Source of the DNA: a virus
Strand: one strand, 5' to 3'
DNA length: 64,000 nt
Virus record (IMG/VR): IMGVR_UViG_3300042862_000066
Location: 55,398-119,397 of that record
The translations under genes and the position numbers were made by a program. This document shows, one piece after another, positions 9,371 to 17,409 of the stretch (the first letter of the stretch is position 1; each line of letters begins with the position of its first letter). The notes under the pieces were generated by a model. It saw only the letters and a list, made by a program, of their open reading frames with translations. It did not search any database and was not told the origin of the DNA.

Positions 9371-12211
9371 TTAGCAGAGATAAGATAAACAGGTTGGACA
9401 ATCGTTATAAGCTACGTCTACAGTTACTACTACTTGTGGTAAGAATGTAAATGTTTCTTCTATAGTAAAGCATATGTCAGGATATTCTACAAATGTTAGT
9501 ATAGGCAAACCTTGATTTATACCGCCAGTTAGATATGATGACAAATCTGTAGTAGTTTGCAATAGCGGTGTAGTCTCTCCGCACTTAATTAAATTATAAT
9601 AAGGGTCAACTTCCTCAACTTCGTTACAGTCTATGCAGTCTGCGTATGCCGTAATTTGGTCAACAGTGACATTTAAGGTAGTAGAACTTGTGCATGCATT
9701 ATTTAAGGATACATATAGGCATGCTGCAACGCCTTCAATAAAAATATACTGGTCTATAAACTGAGCCATAAAATCGTTATCCTGGCCGGTAGTATTTACA
9801 GAGGCATATATAGTATTATCAGCACAGTTAATTAAGTCGTAGCAACAAGTATTAAATGGTGTTGATGATACGCAGTTACAGTAGTATACTAACGTTGTTG
9901 GGTCCTGTATTATTTGACAAGGATTATTACATGTTAGAGCCGATTGTGAAATATTACAAACTAATGATGCTGATATAGATAGTCCTATTCCGGCATAAGA
10001 ACTAGGGATAAGATCTGTTTGATAATAATCAGGTAAACCGGAAACGGCATTACTAGGAAATTTATCTGATGATGTATAACTACCTTGCCAACTTGGGCAT
10101 TCTCCGGGACTTAAAAGAAACGGTACATCTAGTGCTCCATTATCTTTGTTAGAGTCAATATTAGTTCCAAAAATAGAAGAAGTATCTAAATAGCAAGGAG
10201 TTACTGCATCAGTAGGGTCTATTCCAACAAATGCGGTTTTGGTAATATTTTGTTCTATGGTTAGGCCGGTAACTAATAATGTTATATCTGTAGCTCCGGC
10301 GGGGGCTCCAGTAGATGTAATAGCTGTACCCGCCTTAATTTCCTGAGCTAAGTCCATTGTGGCAATATAGTCAGCAAGACGTCTATCCTGGTATGTGGCC
10401 TGAATAACACTATTGATATCATCTAGGCCAAATGTTCCACATACGGCAAGTCCCGGAGTTGCCCCAAACGTTGTTATAATAGAAGGTAAGGTTACGCCGT
10501 AATTGCTTAATAAGGTATTAGGATCAATGTAATTTGGCCATCCGTCTGTTACAAATAATATTTTTTTATTTGCGGTAGGTCGGCTATTAACCCCCCACAC
10601 CACATCGTAGCCCCTACCTAAACCGGCAAAGCTATTTGTAAAAAGAAAACCTAGTGTATTAACTATTCCGTATGAATCTACAGGACTAGAGAAAATAGGG
10701 GTACCCATGCTATTAATTGCAGCTTTAAGCAATCCTGGATTAGATACAGTACCCGCTGGAGAGTTATTGGCTCCTCCTGCTTCCCATGCTGTAGGACCAA
10801 AATTTAAACTAACTCCTCCAACTGGCGTAAATTGATCAACTGCAAATAATACTATACCTACTCGTATCTCTCCAGAAGTAATTCTTCCTAAGCTGTTCGC
10901 AAGAGTATTTAAATTACCGTTTGCATCATAACCCATCTCTAGTCCATCGACAATACCTCGAATCATGTTCTTATACTCCGGCATTTCTGTGTCGCTAATC
11001 GACCCTGATATATCTATAACTATTGCTACATCAGTATCACAACCTGCCGGATCTGTTCCCTCACAATTGCCGGTTACCGGATTATATACTAGTCCCTCTG
11101 GACACATAGGTGTATTAGTAATACATTGTTGAGATGTTTCATCCCAAGAGAAGCCTGGTTCGCATCCACAACCTTCTATTATTTTAGTAGTCCATAAAGA
11201 ATATCCGGGAGAATTAAATGGCCAATATACTGTAGAAGATGTTGTTACAATAGATGTGTTTGCGCTAGTAGCTTTATAAACAAGACCTAGTGCTGCAGCT
11301 CCTTTGTCATATGTAAAGAATCCTTCTGTTTCAGAATAGAAACTTGCACCAAACATGTTCCTGGCATCATCACCAATAAGTTGTCCGGGAAATACTTCTG
11401 ACCAAGATAGCCCTAAATCCGAACTGTATAGTATTGGACCATTCCCTCCTAATGCCCATAAGTGAGAATTAACATCTAATTCACTAAGGTTTATATTATA
11501 CATTGTTAAAGTAGTATACTTTAGAGGGGGCGTATAATAATCAGGATCAGTCCATGTATATACAACAGAAAAACTTACTCCTCCGTTTGTACTTCTATAT
11601 ATTCTTTTGTCAGTTGTAGCAACTATAAGTTGTTGATCTTGGCTCATAAGTAAGCCTGATACAACCTCGCCAGCGGCAAGAACTACACCTCCGTTTAAAT
11701 ATGTCCAGTTAGCTCCCCCATCTGTTGTTTTAGCAATTGCTCCACCGTGACCTAAAATACCAAAGTTTAGAGATGCAAAATATATACTTAGAGCTATATT
11801 ACCAAATGCTGGATTTAGGCCTGTTGTTGTAGAGGTGTAAGTAAGACCGCCATCTGTAGATTTTATAACACCTGGTAAAAGTCCCGCAGTGCTACCTGCT
11901 ATATATATGCCTGCCGGATATAAAGGATCACCAGGAATTATTCCTTCTGGAATAGATATTTGGTAAGCGTTAGTCATACTACCGATAGGAGGGGTTACTT
12001 GCGTAATCGTTGCTCCAGCATCTGTAGTATATCCAATATAGTTTACGCCGCACATAATAGCGTAATCCGGATACTGGTAAAATTTATCTGTCTTAACATC
12101 ATAAAGATCTACTAATGTAAAACCAGTATAATCTGTCCAGGCTTCAGTAGAATGGTTATAAACTCTGAAAAGACCCGTATTTCCTGTTAAGTATGTTTTA
12201 CCGAAAGCCAT
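9371..12211 (-). CDS. Asp-box beta-propeller plus vWA adhesin-like virion protein
   Basis: 946 aa. Residues 1 to about 345 hold repeats ending in S-T-D-G-G-x-x-W/Y boxes (KTTDGGANWTYL, RSTNGGVSFSVV, YSSDLGLSWSEV), the Asp-box signature of sortilin/YCF48-like beta-propellers. A short Cys-rich linker (GCGCEPGFSWDETSQQC) follows, then a von Willebrand factor A domain from about residue 395 with an intact metal-site DISGS motif and an ILFVTDGWPN strand. The last 300 residues are a Cys-rich tail. There is no signal peptide, so it is probably assembled into the virion. Propeller and vWA domains both bind proteins or glycans, which fits a host or mucus adhesin. Confidence 0.7.
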   Translation of the reverse strand: MAFGKTYLTGNTGLFRVYNHSTEAWTDYTGFTLVDLYDVKTDKFYQYPDYAIMCGVNYIGYTTDAGATITQVTPPIGSMTNAYQISIPEGIIPGDPLYPAGIYIAGSTAGLLPGVIKSTDGGLTYTSTTTGLNPAFGNIALSIYFASLNFGILGHGGAIAKTTDGGANWTYLNGGVVLAAGEVVSGLLMSQDQQLIVATTDKRIYRSTNGGVSFSVVYTWTDPDYYTPPLKYTTLTMYNINLSELDVNSHLWALGGNGPILYSSDLGLSWSEVFPGQLIGDDARNMFGASFYSETEGFFTYDKGAAALGLVYKATSANTSIVTTSSTVYWPFNSPGYSLWTTKIIEGCGCEPGFSWDETSQQCITNTPMCPEGLVYNPVTGNCEGTDPAGCDTDVAIVIDISGSISDTEMPEYKNMIRGIVDGLEMGYDANGNLNTLANSLGRITSGEIRVGIVLFAVDQFTPVGGVSLNFGPTAWEAGGANNSPAGTVSNPGLLKAAINSMGTPIFSSPVDSYGIVNTLGFLFTNSFAGLGRGYDVVWGVNSRPTANKKILFVTDGWPNYIDPNTLLSNYGVTLPSIITTFGATPGLAVCGTFGLDDINSVIQATYQDRRLADYIATMDLAQEIKAGTAITSTGAPAGATDITLLVTGLTIEQNITKTAFVGIDPTDAVTPCYLDTSSIFGTNIDSNKDNGALDVPFLLSPGECPSWQGSYTSSDKFPSNAVSGLPDYYQTDLIPSSYAGIGLSISASLVCNISQSALTCNNPCQIIQDPTTLVYYCNCVSSTPFNTCCYDLINCADNTIYASVNTTGQDNDFMAQFIDQYIFIEGVAACLYVSLNNACTSSTTLNVTVDQITAYADCIDCNEVEEVDPYYNLIKCGETTPLLQTTTDLSSYLTGGINQGLPILTFVEYPDICFTIEETFTFLPQVVVTVDVAYNDCPTCLSYLC

Positions 12212-12214
12212 TTG

Positions 12215-12361
12215 TTAAGTTGTTTGTGGCAAAGCTGGTCTTGGAGCCGGCTTAGCCTGTAATTGTTTAATACAGTTTGTACATCCTTGTTTTCCTTCAG
12301 GTGTTACTCTTTTCTGACATCCACAGGACATCATATTTCCGCAGTTTGAACATTTTGCCAT
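12215..12361 (-). CDS. Tiny zinc-ribbon-like protein
   Basis: 48 aa, starting MAKCSNCGNMMSCGCQKRV and ending PALPQTT; stop TAA at 12215-12217. The cysteines are spaced CxxC, CxC and CxxC, enough for one or two zinc sites. It fills the gap between the adhesin and the next virion gene with only a few bases on the 3' side and was found by reading the gap. Function unknown; small Cys-rich proteins of this kind recur beside virion genes in Bacteroidota phages. Confidence 0.6.
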   Translation of the reverse strand: MAKCSNCGNMMSCGCQKRVTPEGKQGCTNCIKQLQAKPAPRPALPQTT

Positions 12362-12388
12362 TGAAGTAATATATTGGTTTTTAACTAA

Positions 12389-12961
12389 TTAGCAATTTCC
12401 ACAGCCGCAGCTACAAGCTAATTTATTTAGTCTTGTAAGCACATAATTATAAATAGCCATACCCTGTGACGGAGAATGGCAATATTCTACTTTAGCTTTA
12501 GCTGCCTTAAGCATAGTAGTAAGAAGTTGTACTTCTTGTAGTTTCGCTTTAATAGGAGCCTGTGGCTCGCAGTTTGGCACATCTAGGCAACATAGGAGCT
12601 CGTTGATTTTATTCATCGCCTCCGTAGTTCTTAGATGATTATATTCTACATAGACAAATTGGTGTGGAGCTACGCTATATCTAATAACATAAACCCCATC
12701 TACAACATTATTTCTGTAACTATCACAGTTAGTAGTTTGTGTATCTAATCCGCAAGCTGTAATATTAACATCAAAGCTGCTTGTCGTACTAACTGTACCC
12801 AGGTCTTCAAATACTGAAGCCGTAGTAAATCCAGGACAAGTTATCTCTAATCGAGGACATTCAATAGGTACGTTAATATTATACGTACTTGTATCTACTA
12901 TACGAATTACGCATGTAGTTAACGTATCTGGAATATCTAAAGATAATAAGTGTTGTGCCAT
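12389..12961 (-). CDS. Virion-module protein with C-terminal Cys cluster
   Basis: 190 aa. The N-terminal half is beta-rich; the second half is helical (TTEAMNKINELLCCLDVPNC, then LQEVQLLTTMLKAAKAKVEYC) and ends LACSCGCGNC. It is the first gene downstream of the terminator that follows the 521-aa protein, so it starts its own transcript or is expressed by read-through. No family recognised; the Cys-rich end matches the neighbouring adhesin genes. Confidence 0.55.
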   Translation of the reverse strand: MAQHLLSLDIPDTLTTCVIRIVDTSTYNINVPIECPRLEITCPGFTTASVFEDLGTVSTTSSFDVNITACGLDTQTTNCDSYRNNVVDGVYVIRYSVAPHQFVYVEYNHLRTTEAMNKINELLCCLDVPNCEPQAPIKAKLQEVQLLTTMLKAAKAKVEYCHSPSQGMAIYNYVLTRLNKLACSCGCGNC

Positions 12962-12994
12962 AGTACTAAGTTACAAAGATATAGTGTAAAAATA

Positions 12995-13030
12995 AAAAAG
13001 GGAGAGAGTTTTTTTGCTCCCTCCCTTTTT
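12995..13030 (-). terminator. Terminator after the 521-aa virion protein
   Basis: On the minus strand a G/A-rich stem (13015-13030) pairs with a C/T-rich arm (about 12999-13009) across a T-rich loop and is followed by a run of T. The arms are A- and T-flanked, so it could also work in the other direction. It isolates the 521-aa gene as the 3' end of a transcript. Confidence 0.8.
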
Positions 13031-13047
13031 ACAAGTTTTAGTTAAGA

Positions 13048-14613
13048 TTAACGAGGGTCAAACTCAGCAGGTACTGGAGTACAAACTTCTGGACAAGCGT
13101 ATGTTGTCAAAGTAGTACAGCCGCTACCTGCGTTGCTCAACCAAGCTTCAACAAAGCCTTCAAATGCTACGTTGTAGTTAGTAGTTGCAGACAATACACT
13201 TGTTGCATCTAATGCTACAGTTATAGGTGCTGTTGCACTACCTAAAGTAATTGTGAATACTGTAGTACTTACTACTTCATAGATGTAAGCATTAGCAACG
13301 ATAGTACCCGTTCCACCTGTTAAAGTAACAACCATACCTGGTAACAAACCTGCTGTAGAAGCTACAGTGATTGTACCATAAGCTGGAATAGCACCTGCAG
13401 CAGCAGTACTTGTAGAAGCAGCTGTTGAATCAATACCTGCAACAACATTATCTTCAGTTACAACAATTTGCAACAAGTACTGATCATTATCAAATGTTCC
13501 AGAAGGATTATTGAAACGTGGTACGTTATGTTGAATATAGTAGCTAGTATAGAAAGCATTACGATTAATTGCATCATACACGTCTGTACCGTTAGTGATC
13601 TCACGAATACGCAAGTCTTGTCCGGTATAGAAAGGCTGTTGCATGTATGCTTCAGTTAAGATAAGCTGACGTATAACATTTTCACCTGTTCCTTTTAACT
13701 GAATTGGTTGACAAATATCATTCTCACAAAGACCTGTGAAAGCACAAGGGTCTCCGTTAAGATCTACCTCAGAAGCAAAAAGCTTAACTGGCTCTAAGAA
13801 AGCAATGATAGAATCATTAGGATAGAAAGTACAATCTTGGAAACGAGTATCAGCATAAGCTCCAGTGATAATCAAACCAGCAAGAGTAGTCTCATCTGTT
13901 CCTGGAGGGAATGCAGCACCTTCCAAAGTGTAAGGTAACAATGCTTCAGCAGTTGTGCTATCGTCAGTATTAACTGGCTCAAATGCCTGCCAAGTTGTTC
14001 CAGCATCAGTAGAGTAAGTAATTGCTACGTGGATGAACGGATTAATCAAAATACTGTTTAAGAAGTCATAAGCCCATTTAGTGTAAACAATCAAAGGATT
14101 TACAGCTACTGGAGCAATTGCATCAGCTGGACAACATCCTGTGTAAGCACCAGAAGTGTAATAGCTGTTACGAGTTAAGTAACGTAATGCAGGTGATCCT
14201 TTAATGTCTAAACGCAAAGAATAAGTCTCTCCGCATAAGAATTCCTTAGCGCAAGATCCTTCATAATTTTCTACGTTAGCACCTACAGTAATCTGTGCTT
14301 GTTGAGCAGGACAAGATTCTACTTTGTAGAAAGATGATACATACTTAGGGTTGATAGTCTTAGACTTTACAGACTCAGAATATCCACCGTGGAATGGACC
14401 AATTTTGTCATTAGGGTGAATAGAACCTGATACAAGTACCAATGGGCACTTTAAAGCAGTTGATGGATCAAGATCCGTAGGGATAGTCCAAGTTTTAGGA
14501 TCAACAAAAGTAAACTCACCTAGAGTTAAGTCACTTGTTGATAATCCTGGATCAGTTACAAAACCATTGTATCCTACAAAGGTTTTCTGAAAGGCATGAT
14601 TAAAATACGACAT
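13048..14613 (-). CDS. Abundant virion protein (decoration/tail-type), 521 aa
   Basis: 521 aa, starting MSYFNHAFQKTFVGYNGFV, with the compact beta-rich composition of a self-assembling virion protein. Like MCP it has an AT-rich leader upstream and a strong terminator downstream, which suggests high expression. Around residues 395-480 lies an apparently inserted beta domain (ITVASTAGLLPGMVVTLTG) that resembles small insertion domains found in many phage structural proteins. It could be a capsid decoration protein, head fibre or major tail protein; the sequence alone does not decide. Confidence 0.6.
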   Translation of the reverse strand: MSYFNHAFQKTFVGYNGFVTDPGLSTSDLTLGEFTFVDPKTWTIPTDLDPSTALKCPLVLVSGSIHPNDKIGPFHGGYSESVKSKTINPKYVSSFYKVESCPAQQAQITVGANVENYEGSCAKEFLCGETYSLRLDIKGSPALRYLTRNSYYTSGAYTGCCPADAIAPVAVNPLIVYTKWAYDFLNSILINPFIHVAITYSTDAGTTWQAFEPVNTDDSTTAEALLPYTLEGAAFPPGTDETTLAGLIITGAYADTRFQDCTFYPNDSIIAFLEPVKLFASEVDLNGDPCAFTGLCENDICQPIQLKGTGENVIRQLILTEAYMQQPFYTGQDLRIREITNGTDVYDAINRNAFYTSYYIQHNVPRFNNPSGTFDNDQYLLQIVVTEDNVVAGIDSTAASTSTAAAGAIPAYGTITVASTAGLLPGMVVTLTGGTGTIVANAYIYEVVSTTVFTITLGSATAPITVALDATSVLSATTNYNVAFEGFVEAWLSNAGSGCTTLTTYACPEVCTPVPAEFDPR

Positions 14614-14681
14614 GTTTTTTTGTTTTTAAGGGTTATAAATATATAGTTAATATAAGGAAAGTTTCTCAACTCTCCAAATTT

Positions 14682-15275
14682 TTACAAATAATCTTTCATC
14701 TCGTGATCAAGTAAGCGCATTGCTACCTTGTCTGTACCAAAAGAGTTTAACTGGTCTACCCAGTTTTGCATCTTGTTATGCTCTTCAACTTGTTCTTTTA
14801 AGTAAGCTAAAGCAAACTCATATAACATGTAGTCTGCTTTTTTCATAGCGTCTCCAGCCAACTCTTTGATTTGCTTAGTTATAGTAATCTCATGATCATA
14901 AGACATCTGTATAATCTCAGGAAGACCATTAAAGGTTTGGTTAGGAGAATCTAGTTTTGGAGTAAGCGGTTGTACCCCCATAGATAATAAGTAGGTTCTT
15001 GCTAAGTCTGAATGGGACATTTCCTCATTAGAGTATTTACGCCATAGTTTAGCGGCATTAACATAACCGTTATTATCTAACCACATTGACATAGCCAAGT
15101 ATATTCTGCCCGAGTATTCCTCTTGTTGTACACGGTAGTTTAGATACTCTACGCAGTCATCTGATAAAAGTATATTCTTACCTTTAGTAGATGGTGCTTT
15201 CTTTATAGTAGATGCGGTAGGACTAGTAATACCTACTACTTCTCGTTTCAATAAATTTCTCGGTTGTTCCGCCAT
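14682..15275 (-). CDS. Ferritin (non-haem, ferroxidase-competent by residues)
   Basis: 197 aa: about 37 polar residues and then a full ferritin four-helix core. Aligned by eye to E. coli FtnA, the diiron-site residues are all present: E52 (helix A, QQEEYSGRIY), E85 and H88 (SNEEMSH), E129 (DHEITITKQI), and E161/E164 (LKEQVEEH). The AKLWRKYSNEEMSH and YDHEITITKQIKELAGDAM segments are diagnostic. Ferritins oxidise Fe(II) and store it in a 24-mer cage. The gene lies inside the virion operon, 12 bases after a ring-like protein gene, so the product may be made late or packaged. The N-terminal extension could be a targeting or docking tail. Confidence 0.9.
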   Translation of the reverse strand: MAEQPRNLLKREVVGITSPTASTIKKAPSTKGKNILLSDDCVEYLNYRVQQEEYSGRIYLAMSMWLDNNGYVNAAKLWRKYSNEEMSHSDLARTYLLSMGVQPLTPKLDSPNQTFNGLPEIIQMSYDHEITITKQIKELAGDAMKKADYMLYEFALAYLKEQVEEHNKMQNWVDQLNSFGTDKVAMRLLDHEMKDYL

Positions 15276-15287
15276 TATTCCTAGTTA

Positions 15288-15995
15288 TTATGTGTTTTCT
15301 TCTCCAGATGTTTTAGCAATAGAATATTGATTCATAGATTCAATATCTCCTGCAAGTACTTGTACTGTTTCATCTACAAGTATTTCAATGATGTTATCCG
15401 CAAATTCGCAAATAATATCATCAGTCGATACTTGTAGGGTATATGGGTCTGTGCAGCCATTGATTTGAATCAGAACTGGATTTCTATAATACATCAGATA
15501 GCAGTTGACAACTTCAAAATCATTGTCATTATATATACGTACTTTATCTCCTACAAGAGTACAGAAGGTTTCTCCCCATTCAAAGCTAGGTTTACGTAAG
15601 TAATCCTGTAAGTAAACGGGAACGTTCTGTTCTTCAGCAAGATAAGTAACAGTCATGCTTTGCGGATCTTCGCAACATCCTTTTCTAGCATTAGCGTCAA
15701 TACGTTTAAACTGTAAATAATCTTCCGGAAGAAGCTCAGTTTCTTGGTATAGATGTTTGGGATAAAGCTCTACTAAAACTTCTTTTAATAAATTCTGAAG
15801 ATCATCTACTTTACGAGTAGATTGTTCATCTCCTTGTTTTTCAGCGTTTAATCCAATTAGTTGGCGACGGACCCATTGTATCTGGGCTTTATTAAAGGCC
15901 TCTACAATTTGCCAGCATTCGAAGTTATCGTAATCATTGCTGGCAAGCTTATTAAGTCGTTGCTTAATCTTAAGCTGTAGAGTAGTATTGTTCAT
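15288..15995 (-). CDS. Ring/head-completion-like protein
   Basis: 235 aa. An N-terminal helical part (LKIKQRLNKLASNDYDNFECWQ split over two helices, then IQWVRRQLIGLN) leads to a KHLYQETELLPEDYLQFKRI region, a CC pair and a beta domain, and ends in an acidic helix. This is the arrangement I associate with crAss-like ring proteins that contact the portal. It lies 3 bases downstream of a small basic protein gene and directly upstream of the ferritin gene. Role inferred from build and position. Confidence 0.55.
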   Translation of the reverse strand: MNNTTLQLKIKQRLNKLASNDYDNFECWQIVEAFNKAQIQWVRRQLIGLNAEKQGDEQSTRKVDDLQNLLKEVLVELYPKHLYQETELLPEDYLQFKRIDANARKGCCEDPQSMTVTYLAEEQNVPVYLQDYLRKPSFEWGETFCTLVGDKVRIYNDNDFEVVNCYLMYYRNPVLIQINGCTDPYTLQVSTDDIICEFADNIIEILVDETVQVLAGDIESMNQYSIAKTSGEENT

Positions 15996-15998
15996 TAT

Positions 15999-16238
15999 TT
16001 ACCAATTGTTATGTTTTTTATAACATCTACTAGGGCCACTACCACTACGTTTTTTATGAGCTTTGTAGTTATAACCTTTTCCTTTTTTAGGCCAATCCCC
16101 AGATTCAGAAGATTCGGAAGATTCAGAAATAGTACCCATACCAGATACCGGCTCCTCCTTTGTATACATATTACTTGTATCTACAAAGTTCCCACCTAAA
16201 TCCATGTAACCTATTTTTTTAGAATTTTTGTTAATCAT
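15999..16238 (-). CDS. Small Ser/Glu- and Lys-rich protein
   Basis: 79 aa. The middle is a low-complexity Ser/Glu segment (SESSESSESGDW) and the C-terminus is basic (KKGKGYNYKAHKKRSG). Probably unstructured. One of several very small basic proteins encoded head-to-tail downstream of MCP; such proteins in tailed phages can be minor virion or DNA-condensing components. No family recognised. Confidence 0.5.
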   Translation of the reverse strand: MINKNSKKIGYMDLGGNFVDTSNMYTKEEPVSGMGTISESSESSESGDWPKKGKGYNYKAHKKRSGSGPSRCYKKHNNW

Positions 16239-16246
16239 GGTATTTA

Positions 16247-16447
16247 TTATCCTTTAACTTTTTTCAAGTTTGGGTTTGCCTTTTTAGCAGCAGAAGACGC
16301 CTTACGAGCAGCAGAAGCTAATATAGCTCCAGCAGCTGCTTTAGATACGCCCTGCTTTTTTGCAATACTTGACTGTACTGCTTTAAATCCTGGATGGCTT
16401 CCTCCTTTCTTGTAGGATCCGCCACATTTTGCACAACCTTTCATCAT
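16247..16447 (-). CDS. Small basic virion-associated protein (HPGFKAVQ type)
   Basis: 66 aa, starting MMKGCAKCGGSYKKGG, then HPGFKAVQSSIAKKQGVSKAA and AILASAARKASSAAKKANP. This Ala/Lys-rich helical pattern is familiar from small proteins near capsid genes in many tailed phages. The first Met or the second could be the start. Lysine density suggests DNA or RNA contact inside the capsid; no experimental role is known to me. Confidence 0.6.
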   Translation of the reverse strand: MMKGCAKCGGSYKKGGSHPGFKAVQSSIAKKQGVSKAAAGAILASAARKASSAAKKANPNLKKVKG

Positions 16448-16459
16448 AGTACTATAGTT

Positions 16460-16699
16460 TTAACATTTCCATTTTCTAAGCGCTAACGTTTTTCTTGTAG
16501 GCTCGCCGTTAGGTTTCTTTGCAGGTCCCTTTACTCCAGACATTCTAGCACAAAAGGATTTCTTTCTAGAGCCACCTTCTGGTTGTGGAGCTTTTAAATT
16601 TCCACCAGTTTCTCTATTGTAAGAAGCACGCCCTTTAGCATTAAGTCCTCCACTTGGAGACTTACCTTCTTTTCTTTGCCATGCTGGACTCTTAGCCAT
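16460..16699 (-). CDS. Small basic protein, DUF6321-like
   Basis: 79 aa when started at ATG 16699 (MAKSPAWQRKEGKSPSGGLN), which leaves one base to the upstream gene; a longer frame to 16786 overlaps that gene and is rejected. The pattern SPAWQRKEGK-PSGGLNAKGRASY, GGNLKAP and FCARMSGVKG matches a family of small phage proteins (I recall it as DUF6321). It is very basic and glycine-rich and may bind DNA. Confidence 0.7.
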   Translation of the reverse strand: MAKSPAWQRKEGKSPSGGLNAKGRASYNRETGGNLKAPQPEGGSRKKSFCARMSGVKGPAKKPNGEPTRKTLALRKWKC

Positions 16700-16700
16700 G

Positions 16701-16850
16701 TTATTTCTTTTTAGCAGTCTTAGCCGACTGGGTAAAATCTTTTTTACTAGGGGCACCTTTTGCTCCCACCTTGCGCATCTTCTCACCTGAGCCTGCAGCT
16801 ATGCGAGCTCTCTTAGCGTGAATATTAGCGTATAATCCTTGCTTAGCCAT
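16701..16850 (-). CDS. Tiny basic phage protein (MAKQGLYANI family)
   Basis: 49 aa from ATG 16850: MAKQGLYANIHAKRARIAAG, continuing SGEKMRKVGAKGAPSKKDF and ending in Lys. The YANIHAKRxRIAAGSGEKMRK pattern recurs in tiny proteins of many tailed phages. It sits one base from each neighbour, so the spacing supports a real gene. Function unknown; positive charge suggests nucleic-acid binding. Confidence 0.7.
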   Translation of the reverse strand: MAKQGLYANIHAKRARIAAGSGEKMRKVGAKGAPSKKDFTQSAKTAKKK

Positions 16851-16851
16851 G

Positions 16852-17070
16852 TTATTTTCCTTTAGCTACGTTACCTAACATTTTAATCTGCTCTTGAGCA
16901 AATTTCTTTACATCAGTCATCATCTTAGGATTGCTACGAATTTCTTCTGCACGACGTAAAGTATTCATAGCTGATTCAATTTCCCATTTACGCATCTCCG
17001 CTTTATTTGGAGAAGAAATGCTTATTGAAGCAGTTGACTTTTTAGGGGTAGCTACTTTTTTTGCTGCCAT
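16852..17070 (-). CDS. Small helical basic protein
   Basis: 72 aa when started at ATG 17070 (MAAKKVATPKKSTAS), one base from the upstream gene's stop; an upstream Met at 17094 would overlap. A Lys/Ser-rich unstructured start is followed by two amphipathic helices (EMRKWEIESAMNTLRRAEEI and KMMTDVKKFAQEQIKML). Helical hairpin with basic tail; no family recognised. Confidence 0.6.
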   Translation of the reverse strand: MAAKKVATPKKSTASISISSPNKAEMRKWEIESAMNTLRRAEEIRSNPKMMTDVKKFAQEQIKMLGNVAKGK

Positions 17071-17071
17071 A

Positions 17072-17194
17072 TTATTTCTTTTTAGGGAGTTCAACTAAGC
17101 CACATTTAGAAGTCCCTCCCCCTGCAAATTTAGGAGGAGAGGCCTTCTTATAATGGATTAAATTTTTAGCTTCCTTACTAGTAAGGATAGCCAT
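17072..17194 (-). CDS. Tiny basic protein
   Basis: 40 aa from ATG 17194: MAILTSKEAKNLIHYKKASP, then PPKFAGGGTSKCGLVELPKKK. Its start overlaps the upstream stop by one base and it ends one base before the next start, exactly the spacing used by this cluster. No family recognised. Confidence 0.6.
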   Translation of the reverse strand: MAILTSKEAKNLIHYKKASPPKFAGGGTSKCGLVELPKKK

Positions 17195-17382
17195 TAACGT
17201 CCTGGTTTAGGTTGTGGTTTATTAACCCCACCTGATGATGTACCTTTAGACTTCTTTGTAGCAGCTGGACTAGCATTTACTTTACCAGAAGACTTACCAG
17301 CAGAATTTTTAATAGCATTAAATACTGCCATGTTGTTAGGATTGGATTTTCCACCAATACCTTTTGCACCTGAATTTTTCAT
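17194..17382 (-). CDS. Small Lys/Gly/Ser-rich protein
   Basis: 62 aa, low complexity, rich in Lys, Gly, Ser, Asn and Pro (GAKGIGGKSNPNN, SSGGVNKPQPKPGR). It heads the run of small basic genes after the 339-aa gene. Probably unstructured; no function can be assigned. Confidence 0.5.
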   Translation of the reverse strand: MKNSGAKGIGGKSNPNNMAVFNAIKNSAGKSSGKVNASPAATKKSKGTSSGGVNKPQPKPGR

Positions 17383-17409
17383 TTCTTTAAGTATTTATAT
17401 ATAAGATAG

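Noticed and set aside
8214-9401. Signal-peptide-like start MSNLFILSLLIM for the 8.2-9.4 kb protein
   Set aside because: That start overlaps the previous gene by 31 bases and the hydrophobic run comes from that gene's codons; ATG 9368 fits the spacing used elsewhere.
16700-16786. N-terminal extension (MRRCARWEQ...) of the DUF6321-like gene
   Set aside because: It overlaps a separate, well-spaced 49-aa gene read in another frame; start at 16699 is preferred.
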